From JACCTI01 sp051005695 (GTDB lineage Bacteria > Verrucomicrobiota > Verrucomicrobiia > Chthoniobacterales > UBA10450), in NCBI GenBank assembly GCA_051005695.1, contig JBPCJC010000099.1:62001-126000 (forward strand): a stretch of 64,000 nt of DNA, written 5' to 3'. A model generated the notes under the pieces. It worked only from the letters and a program-made list of their open reading frames with translations, was not told the origin of the DNA and did no database searches. Below, piece by piece: positions 8,192 to 16,013 of the stretch; position 1 is the stretch's first letter, and every line of letters starts with the position of its first letter. A program made the position numbers and the translations under genes.

Positions 8192-9757
8192 ATGAAACCA
8201 TTCCTGATTCTCTGGAGTTTCGCAGGCCTCTTCTCGTTCCAAATAGCATCTGCGGCTCAAGAGCAGTCGCCGACGGAAAGTTCTCCAGCGAACACGCCGA
8301 ATCGCCAGGTGCTCAGTCTGGAAGACATCCGCCTAACGATACAAGCGCGAGAGAAAACCGGACGCGCGCGCGTTGTCCATCTGGCCGTCCGCACGGATGG
8401 GATCGCGGGAACTGGAAGCGAAGCCGATCCCTACGACGCTTCGAGCGCCGCGCGCTTCGACGCCTTGATGGCGGCGTTTTACGATCTCTTTGCCGAACAA
8501 GCCCTGACAATCGTCCTCGGTCCGGGCGTTTTTCAAACTAATGCGCGGGACTCCTACGGTCCGAACGTAGGACGCAATTTGGGGGCTCAGCATTGGCTGC
8601 ATGCTAACTGGACGCTGCGCGGCAGTGGGATGTTCGCCACGGAAATTCGGAACGTGAATCAGAACACTAATGGCGTCACCATGTTTAATTCCATCGGGGG
8701 GACTTGGGGCGGCGGAAAAGAAGAGGGCAATATCACCGTCGAGGAATTGACGCTGAATCCGCAGAAGTCGGCCTTCTCTGATGGCGAGGCAAGCGAAGCC
8801 ATCGCCATCGCGGGCGACGGCACCACCGCCACAGGAACAAAAACCGCACATGGCTTGACGATTGGAACCGAGATCAGAATCGCCAAGGCCACAAACGCGC
8901 GGTTCAACGGCGTGTTTATTTTGACGGCGGTCACTAAGGACACGTTTTCATTTAGTAATGAGACCATCGGCGCGGCCACGGCGACCGTTCAGCGGTCCGG
9001 TCAGTGGACGGTGGTGCGGCTGAATGGCGGCAGGTTGCGATTGCACCGCGTGCGCGCGATCGATTGCGGCTCGAGCGCGCCTGAAACCGAGTGCTGGCCG
9101 CTCTGGTTGGGCAGCGGCGATGGCAATCTCATCGACGAAGGCGTGGTGGAAAATTGCTCCGGTTATATCTCGGCGATCGCGATCTTTCCCGGGACGCACT
9201 CGATGGTGCGAAACAGCCGGGTGGACGCGACCGGTTGCGCGGGCTGCCTCGGGATTTCCGGAGCATCGGGAGTGGTGACCGGCAACTATATCAAGAGCGC
9301 GAATTACGCGATCTACGCCGACACGTTCGCGAATGGCGAGGGCACCATCATCACCAATAACATCATTGACAGCCCGGCCGATGGCGGGATTTATCTGCGG
9401 CCAAACGACCATCATCGAGGAATTATTATCGCGAACAACGTCGTCACGGGCGGCCATGCCAGCATCGGTATCGGGATCAATCCATTAACAAATAACACCA
9501 GGCAAAATCCCAAAACGTGGCTGAACGCGCGTCGGGAAAAAATCTGGATCGACGACGTGACCGTGACAAACAACAGCGTCGGCGAAAAATTGCTGGTTTT
9601 CGGCCAAATCCGCGGTTTGAAAGTTGTCGATAACACTGCTGGGGGCGGTCATTTTTTTTCCATGAAAGGCCAATCCAGGGTCTGTCGGGGTAATCGCACG
9701 TGCCTCGGCGAGATTCCCGTCGGACTTCACAATCGTCGAACGTCTTCCCGCGACTAG
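8192..9757 (+). CDS. Secreted right-handed parallel beta-helix protein
   Basis: The 521-residue protein has an N-terminal signal peptide (hydrophobic residues about 4-20, A-S-A-A-Q cleavage region). Residues from about 290 to 470 show rung-like repeats rich in N, G, I and V (I-I-T-N-N-I-I-D-S, I-I-A-N-N-V-V, V-T-N-N-S-V), as in pectate-lyase-fold beta helices. Such proteins usually bind or cleave polysaccharide outside the cytoplasm. No C-terminal PEP-CTERM tail is present, despite the nearby exosortase. It may be a lyase, epimerase or structural export factor for the local glycan. Confidence 0.75.
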   Translation: MKPFLILWSFAGLFSFQIASAAQEQSPTESSPANTPNRQVLSLEDIRLTIQAREKTGRARVVHLAVRTDGIAGTGSEADPYDASSAARFDALMAAFYDLFAEQALTIVLGPGVFQTNARDSYGPNVGRNLGAQHWLHANWTLRGSGMFATEIRNVNQNTNGVTMFNSIGGTWGGGKEEGNITVEELTLNPQKSAFSDGEASEAIAIAGDGTTATGTKTAHGLTIGTEIRIAKATNARFNGVFILTAVTKDTFSFSNETIGAATATVQRSGQWTVVRLNGGRLRLHRVRAIDCGSSAPETECWPLWLGSGDGNLIDEGVVENCSGYISAIAIFPGTHSMVRNSRVDATGCAGCLGISGASGVVTGNYIKSANYAIYADTFANGEGTIITNNIIDSPADGGIYLRPNDHHRGIIIANNVVTGGHASIGIGINPLTNNTRQNPKTWLNARREKIWIDDVTVTNNSVGEKLLVFGQIRGLKVVDNTAGGGHFFSMKGQSRVCRGNRTCLGEIPVGLHNRRTSSRD

Positions 9758-9785
9758 CGACGACGGCTGCTCAGCGCAGAACGCA

Positions 9786-10553
9786 ATGGCAAACTTCTCT
9801 TTCAACCTCCGCAAAATCGGCGGCAGTCTTACCGCCCCGCTGGTCGTCGTGATGCCGATTTACAACGAGGAGGCGAACATTGCCGGCGTAGTCTCGCAGT
9901 GGTCGGATTGTCTGCGCGGTCTTGGGATTCCGTTTCAAATGGTCGCGCTCGATGATGGCTCGTGGGACGGGACACATGAGATCTTGCTACAACTGGAATC
10001 GGCCAATCCCGAGATGCTTTGTGTCGTCAGCAAACCGAACAGTGGACACGGCAGTACCTGCCGGAATGGTTATGACATTGCGGTTAACTCCGCGGCCGAC
10101 TGGATGCTGCAAATCGATTCCGATGGTCAGTGTGATCCGAAACATTTTGCGGATTTCTGGAGCCGGCGCGAAAACCACGACTGCGTCTTTGGTCTGCGCA
10201 CGAGCCGCGATGACGGCATCGCCCGGGTGGTGACCTCGGCGATTTGCCGGCTGGCGTCGTCCCTCATCTGCGGACAGGATCTGCGCGATCCGAATGTGCC
10301 TTACCGGCTGATCCGGCGGGAGGCACTGCAGAAAGCGCTGCGATACATCCCGGCAAATTTCAACATCCATAATGTGGCCCTGACTTACGTCCTGAAGAAA
10401 TTGCCGGGCTTGCGCTGGGACTATGTGCCGATCCATTTTCCCGATCGGCAGGCGGGCGAAAATAGCCTCAACGTCCTCAAGGTGGTGACCTGGGGCGCGG
10501 AGATGCTGCTGGAGTTACTCCGCATTCGCGTACCGGCGGCGCCTCCGGCCTAA
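9786..10553 (+). CDS. Glycosyltransferase family 2, DPM/undecaprenyl-phosphate type
   Basis: The 255-residue GT-A enzyme starts V-V-V-M-P-I-Y-N-E-E-A-N. It continues with A-L-D-D-G-S-W-D-G-T, the H-G-S-T-C-R-N-G-Y-D block and Q-I-D-S-D-G-Q, which is the metal-binding D-x-D region. This pattern matches polyprenyl-phosphate sugar transferases that make lipid-linked monosaccharide donors for GT-C enzymes. One such GT-C enzyme is encoded just downstream, which supports the role. The stop TAA lies inside a CCTAACGAG copy. No C-terminal membrane helices are seen. Confidence 0.85.
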   Translation: MANFSFNLRKIGGSLTAPLVVVMPIYNEEANIAGVVSQWSDCLRGLGIPFQMVALDDGSWDGTHEILLQLESANPEMLCVVSKPNSGHGSTCRNGYDIAVNSAADWMLQIDSDGQCDPKHFADFWSRRENHDCVFGLRTSRDDGIARVVTSAICRLASSLICGQDLRDPNVPYRLIRREALQKALRYIPANFNIHNVALTYVLKKLPGLRWDYVPIHFPDRQAGENSLNVLKVVTWGAEMLLELLRIRVPAAPPA

Positions 10554-10568
10554 CGAGCAGTTCTTTCG

Positions 10569-11072
10569 ATGCGACCTGTTCAAGAATGGGCCCGGAGGCA
10601 GCGGACGCAATTCTTTCTGCCTCGGATTCATCCCGGCGATCGCGTCCTGGAAATAGGCTCAGGCGAGGGCTGGTTCCGCCGCGCGGTCGAAGGCTCGATC
10701 TCGGTAAATTACACCACTCTGGACCTCTCCGCGCCGGCAGACATCCGTGGCGACATTCGGCACTGGCGGGACTTCGGACTCAAGCCGTCCTCATTCGACG
10801 TCGTTGTGGCTTTTGAAATTGTCGAGCACACAGATTGTTTTGCCGAGAGCTTTGATCTCCTCAACCCGGGTGGCCTGCTGCTCGTGACCACGCCGATGCC
10901 GCATGCGGATTGGATTCTCAAATTGCTGGAGGCGGCCAGGCTGACGCAAAAGCGAACCAGCGCCCATTCGAATCTGGTTTACCTGAAGAAGGTCGACCGC
11001 TTTCGCGCGGAAAAAATGCGCTTCCCCTTCGGCCTCGGGCAATGGGCGGTATTTCGAAAACCCGGGTTATGA
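10569..11072 (+). CDS. Short class I SAM-dependent methyltransferase
   Basis: At 167 residues it is short for the family but complete in its core. Motif I is V-L-E-I-G-S-G-E-G-W-F near residue 27. A strand with F-D-V-V-V-A-F-E-I-V-E-H follows, and the L-N-P-G-G-L-L-L-V-T-T-P block is typical of methyltransferase 11/23 types. The stop overlaps the next start (ATGA), giving translational coupling with the GT-C gene. It lies between a GT2 and a GT-C, so sugar or lipid-carrier methylation is likely. Confidence 0.75.
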   Translation: MRPVQEWARRQRTQFFLPRIHPGDRVLEIGSGEGWFRRAVEGSISVNYTTLDLSAPADIRGDIRHWRDFGLKPSSFDVVVAFEIVEHTDCFAESFDLLNPGGLLLVTTPMPHADWILKLLEAARLTQKRTSAHSNLVYLKKVDRFRAEKMRFPFGLGQWAVFRKPGL

Positions 11073-12583
11073 TGCATCGGCCTAACCATCAGACGACGCC
11101 ACGCACGGCATCGTTCCTCTTTTTGGGCATCGGGACCTTGCTCGTGGTGAGTCTTGCCCTAACGAATGAAAGCCTTTGGATCGACGAGGCGCACAGCGCG
11201 CTCAAGGCGGTGCAACCTTCCCTCGCCGATTGGTGGCGAATGCTCGCGAGCGAAAGGGGCTCCGATCTGCAAATGCCTTTTTACATGTTTTATCTTTGGG
11301 CTTGGGAAAAAATCGCCGGCCATTCCGAGATTGCCTTACGGGCGGCGAACGGACCCTGGTTTCTCCTCGGGCAATACGTGCTTTTTCGTAGCTGCCGGCG
11401 AAGTGGTCTGAATCCGTGGCCGCTCTGCGCGCTGGCCGCGGCGCAACCGTTCCTCTGGTTTTATCTGAACGAGGCGCGCCCGTACTTAATGCAATACGCC
11501 GCCGCGTGTGTGCTCTGCGCTTTGCTTTTTCGCGCGGCGCAGGATTCGGGTGCGGCTGTGCGACCGGCGGCGCTTTGGGTTCTCACAGGCGGTCTACTCG
11601 TTCTCTGCGGGAGCAGTTTGCTCGGAGTGATTTGGGCCGCGTTCGCGGGAGTAGCCTGGCTCTGGTTGGTGCGCGATCAATTCCGAAACCTGCGACGTCC
11701 CCGCTGCTTCGCACCGTTGGCGGCCGCCGCGTTGTCCCTGGCAATCCTGGGCGCGTATTACTTTTGGACTTTGCGCGTCGGCGGAAGGGCATCGGACATC
11801 GGCCGGACCGACCTTGCCAATGTGGCTTTTGCTCTCTACGAACTTCTCGGCCTCGCGGGTTTAGGGCCGGGACGATTGGAAATTCGCGCGCAAGGTATCG
11901 AGGCCTTCCGCCAATTTGGGTTGCTCGTGGGACCGTTGCTGATCGCAGGGTTGGCCGTGGCCGGGCTCTTCGCATGGTCGATATCCCGCGTCTGCAAAAG
12001 GAGCTCTTCTCGGGTGGTTGTTGCCGGCTGCGTTTACTCCCTTCCGCCTCTGCTACTGCTTTTCGCCCTCGCCTACATTCAGGATTTCCGGCTACTCGGA
12101 CGACACCTCATGCCGCTACTGCCGGTGATTCTCGGCAGCTTTGCCCTCGGATTTTCGCAGATACCGCACCGCGTATTGGCGAAGATTCTTTGCGCCTCCG
12201 TGGTCGTCATCTGGCTCGCTTCGTCGCTTTCGCTCCGCTTCGCGCCACGCCATCGGCGGGATGATTATCGGACGGCGGCTGCCCTCGCCAAAAGCGCGCT
12301 CGCGCAAAATGAAGGCGTCTGGTGGTCGGCAGACACTGACGCCGCGGCCTACTACGGGGTGAGCCTGGACAACGGCGCCCCAAAAAGCGCGCGGCTGGTC
12401 ATCGCGCCGTCGCGCAAGGCGTTGGAAAATCAGCCGATTCCCGCCCTCATCGTCGCCTCAAAGTTCGATATCTACGATCCGGAGGATCAACTCGGCAGCT
12501 TCTTGCGCTCGCATTCCTTCGCCCCGGTGCAGCAGCTTCCCGCTTTTAAAATCTGGAGGCGACCTGCTCCTGTCCCTCGTTAA
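11069..12583 (+). CDS. GT-C (ArnT/PMT-like) membrane glycosyltransferase
   Basis: About 504 residues start from the ATG at 11069, which overlaps the upstream stop. The first periplasmic loop carries L-W-I-D-E-A-H-S-A, the acidic catalytic D-E of PMT/ArnT-type enzymes. Q-M-P-F-Y-M-F-Y-L-W follows, and about ten hydrophobic helices continue to residue 400. Such proteins transfer sugars from polyprenyl phosphate donors on the periplasmic face, consistent with the DPM-type GT2 two genes upstream. Its 3' end overlaps the convergent epsI gene by 38 bases. Confidence 0.8.
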   Translation: MMHRPNHQTTPRTASFLFLGIGTLLVVSLALTNESLWIDEAHSALKAVQPSLADWWRMLASERGSDLQMPFYMFYLWAWEKIAGHSEIALRAANGPWFLLGQYVLFRSCRRSGLNPWPLCALAAAQPFLWFYLNEARPYLMQYAAACVLCALLFRAAQDSGAAVRPAALWVLTGGLLVLCGSSLLGVIWAAFAGVAWLWLVRDQFRNLRRPRCFAPLAAAALSLAILGAYYFWTLRVGGRASDIGRTDLANVAFALYELLGLAGLGPGRLEIRAQGIEAFRQFGLLVGPLLIAGLAVAGLFAWSISRVCKRSSSRVVVAGCVYSLPPLLLLFALAYIQDFRLLGRHLMPLLPVILGSFALGFSQIPHRVLAKILCASVVVIWLASSLSLRFAPRHRRDDYRTAAALAKSALAQNEGVWWSADTDAAAYYGVSLDNGAPKSARLVIAPSRKALENQPIPALIVASKFDIYDPEDQLGSFLRSHSFAPVQQLPAFKIWRRPAPVPR

Positions 12584-13247
12584 TCTTGGGAAAAAGTTCG
12601 GCGATGAATTGCTGGATCAGCGCGTCGGTTTCCTCTTCCGAGCGGCCGAATTGAGTCAGGCCTTTGGTGACCGTGGCCGCCACGGTGATGTAGGCCCAGC
12701 GCTGGTTGTAGCCATGGAGAATGCGGTCGCGAATGTCGATGTAGGTGCGTTGCAAATGCGAAGGAGTGATGTCATTCGCGCCCACGAACCAATAATAATT
12801 CAGCCCGTAAATCGTGACCGTGTGCCCGTCGACCGCCACCTTGCGGAGATTGTGCAATCGAGTAACGCCGAGTTCGTGGACCGGTGATTCTGGGATCGGA
12901 ATCTTAACCACTCGCGAATCGGCGATGCTCCAGCCTTGCGCAGGCAGGCAACGTTCCGGACGATGGATACTGTTGTCGAGATCCTGACCGGAAAGAACGA
13001 TCGAAGCAAAAATCTGGTCACCGCGGCCGTTGGTATACATCTTCCGCGCGAACTCCGTGTCTCGCGCCAGAACCTGCAATTCCATCTCGGTAATTTTCTG
13101 GTCCTCGCCGAACCAGCCGCCAACATCGGTCGGTAATTTAAGTTCTATCCCCTGCGGCGAAGAGTTCGCTACTTTCGGAAGCAGAAAAACGGCCCCGAGC
13201 CCAAGAACCAGAAGCGCCTGAAGCAGGAGCAGGCGTTTAGTAGTCAT
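12546..13247 (-). CDS. epsI: EpsI-type exosortase-associated protein
   Basis: The 233-residue protein has one N-terminal membrane segment and the EpsI/DUF3485 hallmark H-R-P-E-R-C-L-P-A-Q-G-W near residue 99. A conserved Y-W-F aromatic block follows, then periplasmic C-terminal sequence. EpsI proteins accompany exosortases in exopolysaccharide clusters, and their biochemical role is not settled. The start codon overlaps the exosortase 3' end by 11 bases, so the two are co-translated. A local AGGTGACCT precedes the ATG. Confidence 0.88.
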   Translation of the reverse strand: MTTKRLLLLQALLVLGLGAVFLLPKVANSSPQGIELKLPTDVGGWFGEDQKITEMELQVLARDTEFARKMYTNGRGDQIFASIVLSGQDLDNSIHRPERCLPAQGWSIADSRVVKIPIPESPVHELGVTRLHNLRKVAVDGHTVTIYGLNYYWFVGANDITPSHLQRTYIDIRDRILHGYNQRWAYITVAATVTKGLTQFGRSEEETDALIQQFIAELFPKINEGQEQVASRF

Positions 13248-14184
13248 AGGTCACCTTTTCCGATTCCGTGAGGGTCCGCTTCGAAACCTTGCGATAATCC
13301 AGATTCAACAAGCGACTGGTCAGGACCATGACGGCGAGCGCGATCGGAAAGAAAATGAACCCGGAATATTCGTGGTAGAGGCCGCCCGCGAATTTCGGAA
13401 ACCCGAGCTTGGCAATGACGATGATGGTGAAAATTCGACCGGCGTTCCCGATGATCGCAAAGAGAATCGAAAGGGCAAAGATGACGATCTTTTTCCAAAG
13501 CTGTTTCTCCACCAGGTGAACATAGATCGCGGTGATCATGGTCATCGCGATGAGCGAGCGAATCCCGCTGCAACCTTCGGCAATATCAAAGCCCCAGCTG
13601 CCATCGACCGCGCGGAGCGTCGTCCCGACCGAGTAAATCTTGATCCCGAGAATGCCGCTCAATTTCTCGACCAAGCCGGTGATAAGAAATTGCAGACGAA
13701 AACTAGTCTGCTCAATCGCGGAGAGCGGAATGAGAAAAACCAGGAAGGCGCAGGCGAAGGCCAGGATGCGCGCGACTTGTTTGCCCCAGAGGAAAAGGAT
13801 AACGCCGGAGACAAGGAACGGCACCGCGAAGAGTGCGAGCCGGGCCTGCAACGCCCGAGCCGCGATCACATAAAAGAAGACCCCCAGACCAAGCAGGAGC
13901 AGCCCCCAGTTGCTGCCCTCTTTCTTTGCTTTGGCGAGCGCCTCGCGGTGATACCAGACGAGAAAAAGGAAGACGAACGGGATCAGCCGGCTGTGTTCCT
14001 GGTTGTACTGCGGAATCCAGCGAATCCAGGCCCAATTGGCGATCGTCCGGCCGGAGTAAACCGGGAGGAAGCCGTAGAAATAGACCAACGTCGCCGTGAT
14101 CGTGGCGAGGAGGAAGGCGGGCAGCGGGTGGCGTCTGATCCAATCCAGACTTTGGCGCGCGGCGGCGGAAACTCCGTTGCTCAT
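13237..14184 (-). CDS. Exosortase (XrtA/EpsH-like transpeptidase)
   Basis: About 315 residues start from the ATG at 14184; an in-frame TTG at 14223 would add 13 residues. There are eight or so membrane helices. The catalytic triad of the family is visible: cysteine in E-G-C-S-G-I-R-S-L, arginine in G-N-A-G-R-I-F, and histidine in L-Y-H-E-Y-S-G. Exosortases cut PEP-CTERM tails and attach the proteins to the surface, and their genes sit with extracellular polysaccharide genes, as here. No PEP-CTERM substrate is encoded in the window. Confidence 0.92.
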   Translation of the reverse strand: MSNGVSAAARQSLDWIRRHPLPAFLLATITATLVYFYGFLPVYSGRTIANWAWIRWIPQYNQEHSRLIPFVFLFLVWYHREALAKAKKEGSNWGLLLLGLGVFFYVIAARALQARLALFAVPFLVSGVILFLWGKQVARILAFACAFLVFLIPLSAIEQTSFRLQFLITGLVEKLSGILGIKIYSVGTTLRAVDGSWGFDIAEGCSGIRSLIAMTMITAIYVHLVEKQLWKKIVIFALSILFAIIGNAGRIFTIIVIAKLGFPKFAGGLYHEYSGFIFFPIALAVMVLTSRLLNLDYRKVSKRTLTESEKVTYDY

Positions 14185-14270
14185 GAAGAGGCGGAGGTTA
14201 TCGCGAATGCGGGGAGGGCGCAACGCCGCGCTTTACCAACGCCAGCGTCCGCCGATGATCTCAGCTGCGC

Positions 14271-15014
14271 ATGAGAGTCTTCGACGTTCTGGGTACTCCC
14301 CTGCTTGCCACCACCTATCAGGAACTGACCGCAGAATGCCAGCGGCTCGCGCGCAGCGGAGGCACTTGGGCGATTGATTTTAGTAATACCCACACCGTCA
14401 CTCTCCGAAGGCATGACTCCCAATTTCGCCGCCTCACCCACTGCTTCGATCTTGTCCTCCCTGACGGCATGCCGCTGGTGTGGTGCTTAAACCGTCACGG
14501 CGCGAACCTGACGGACCGGGTTTATGGGCCAACGTTCATGCGAAAAATTCTTGAAGACCACTCGCGGTCGGCCACGCATTATCTAATCGGTGGATCGCAA
14601 GAATGTGGCCTCCAGCTGCGGAACCGCTTTCCCCAGGCGAGGATCGTCGGCGCCTTTCACGGACAGTGCAGCGGAGAAGGAATTCTCGAAGGAACCGAGG
14701 ACGAGCGCGTGATTGCCGAAATCAATCATCTCGGGCCGGACTTTATCTGGGTCGGCTTGGGAACGCCGAAGCAATATGAATGGATCAACCGCAATAAATC
14801 CAGGATCAATCACGGCGTGCTTCTCGCCGTTGGTTTCGCCTTTGACGTCAACGCCGGGACTAAGGCCGACGCTCCGGAATGGATGCAACGCCGCGGATTG
14901 ACCTGGCTCTTCCGCGCGCTCAGCGAACCGCGTCGTCTGCCGATGCGCTACCTGCGCTACAACTCGCTTTTTCTTTCTTATTTGCTCAAAGATGCGCTGA
15001 TTAAGTCGCCATGA
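14271..15014 (+). CDS. WecG/TagA/CpsF-family glycosyltransferase
   Basis: The 247-residue protein shows the family core: N-T-H-T-V near residue 41, L-P-D-G-M-P-L-V-W near 64, R-V-Y-G-P near 81, and W-V-G-L-G-T-P-K-Q-Y-E-W near 160. Members (WecG, TagA) add N-acetylmannosamine-type sugars to a lipid-linked first sugar, making the second step of glycan assembly. It is divergent from the exosortase gene, with about 90 bases between. The stop overlaps the next start (ATGA). Confidence 0.92.
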   Translation: MRVFDVLGTPLLATTYQELTAECQRLARSGGTWAIDFSNTHTVTLRRHDSQFRRLTHCFDLVLPDGMPLVWCLNRHGANLTDRVYGPTFMRKILEDHSRSATHYLIGGSQECGLQLRNRFPQARIVGAFHGQCSGEGILEGTEDERVIAEINHLGPDFIWVGLGTPKQYEWINRNKSRINHGVLLAVGFAFDVNAGTKADAPEWMQRRGLTWLFRALSEPRRLPMRYLRYNSLFLSYLLKDALIKSP

Positions 15015-16003
15015 AGTTGTTCGCCGGCGCGCTCGCGCTTCTTTGCCTTTTGAATACCGGCGCGCCCGGGGAGCCGCTGCCTTTTTACAAAGGCGTGACC
15101 GTTTCCTGTCAGACCTGGGGCTATGAATGGCAGACGCCGGAAATGGCGCGAACGCTCGATGAATTGAAGTCGTTAGGCGTGAACTCGATCGCCATTCATC
15201 CCTACGCCCAGATCATGAATGATGGGCACATTCGCTTTCGCGTGATCGATAAGCAGCGCCACATCACCGTTCCGCTGGATTGGGCGCGTGAGCGCGGAAT
15301 GTCCGTCATGATGGTGCCGCACATTGCCTACTGGGGCTCGAAGTTCTTGTGGCGCGGCGAGATCGACTTCGCGCGCGCGGAAGAGTGGGATAATTTCTTC
15401 ACCGACTACGAAACCTGGATCGTGGAAATGGCGCGGATCGCGGAAGCGCATCACGCCGCGATCTTTTGTGTCGGGCTCGAGTTCACCCATGCGGAGGAAT
15501 TTCCGGAGCGCTGGCTGAAGATCATCGCGGCGGTGCGAACGGTTTATTTTGGCAAGCTGACTTACGGCGCAAACTGGAACGAATATCAGACGGTGAAATT
15601 CTGGGATGCGCTCGATTACCTCGGAGTGCTCGCCTATTTTCCCTTAACCAAAACGCCTGACCCGAGTGCCGCAGAGATCGCCGCCGCCTGGGAAAAACGG
15701 GGCGCGGAATTACAGCGCTACTCGGAGCGCAATGGCAACAAGCCCTTCATTTTCGTTGAGCTCGGTTACAACGAAAACGCCAAGGCCGCGGCCGAGCCCT
15801 GGAGTTTCACCACCGGCGGCGAGCACGCGGCGGAGGTCCAGGAGCGTTGTCTGGACGCCGCGCTTTCGCTTGCCGGCAAGTCGCCCTTTCTCGTCGGGAT
15901 GTTTTTGTGGAAATGGTTTCCGGAGTTGCCTAACGACGAGCGCGAGAATTTTTGTCTGCAAACACCGGCGATCAAAGAGCTGATCGCGCGGCACTGGCGA
16001 TGA
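15011..16003 (+). CDS. Secreted GH113-like glycoside hydrolase
   Basis: The 330-residue protein has a hydrophobic N-terminus (about residues 4-18) compatible with export. The rest is a TIM-barrel pattern: K-G-V-T-V near residue 28, L-G-V-N-S-I-A-I-H-P, and G-L-E-F-T-H-A-E carrying the candidate acid/base glutamate near residue 157. F-I-F-V-E-L-G-Y carries the candidate nucleophile near residue 249. This resembles family 113 beta-mannanase-type hydrolases. In an exopolysaccharide cluster it may trim or degrade the polymer. Start and upstream stop overlap. Confidence 0.75.
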   Translation: MKLFAGALALLCLLNTGAPGEPLPFYKGVTVSCQTWGYEWQTPEMARTLDELKSLGVNSIAIHPYAQIMNDGHIRFRVIDKQRHITVPLDWARERGMSVMMVPHIAYWGSKFLWRGEIDFARAEEWDNFFTDYETWIVEMARIAEAHHAAIFCVGLEFTHAEEFPERWLKIIAAVRTVYFGKLTYGANWNEYQTVKFWDALDYLGVLAYFPLTKTPDPSAAEIAAAWEKRGAELQRYSERNGNKPFIFVELGYNENAKAAAEPWSFTTGGEHAAEVQERCLDAALSLAGKSPFLVGMFLWKWFPELPNDERENFCLQTPAIKELIARHWR

Positions 16004-16013
16004 CTCGTTAGGC
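16003..16013. repeat. GCCTAACGAGT word in a convergent junction
   Basis: One exact 11-base copy (on the minus strand) fills the 4-base gap between the GH113-like gene and mutL and runs into mutL. It supplies the mutL stop codon TAA. It is one of six convergent gene ends in this window that carry the word. Confidence 0.85.

Noticed and set aside
13372..14274. A 300-codon open frame antisense to the exosortase gene
   Set aside because: The exosortase shows its full catalytic triad; the antisense product is charged, repetitive and without a plausible start.
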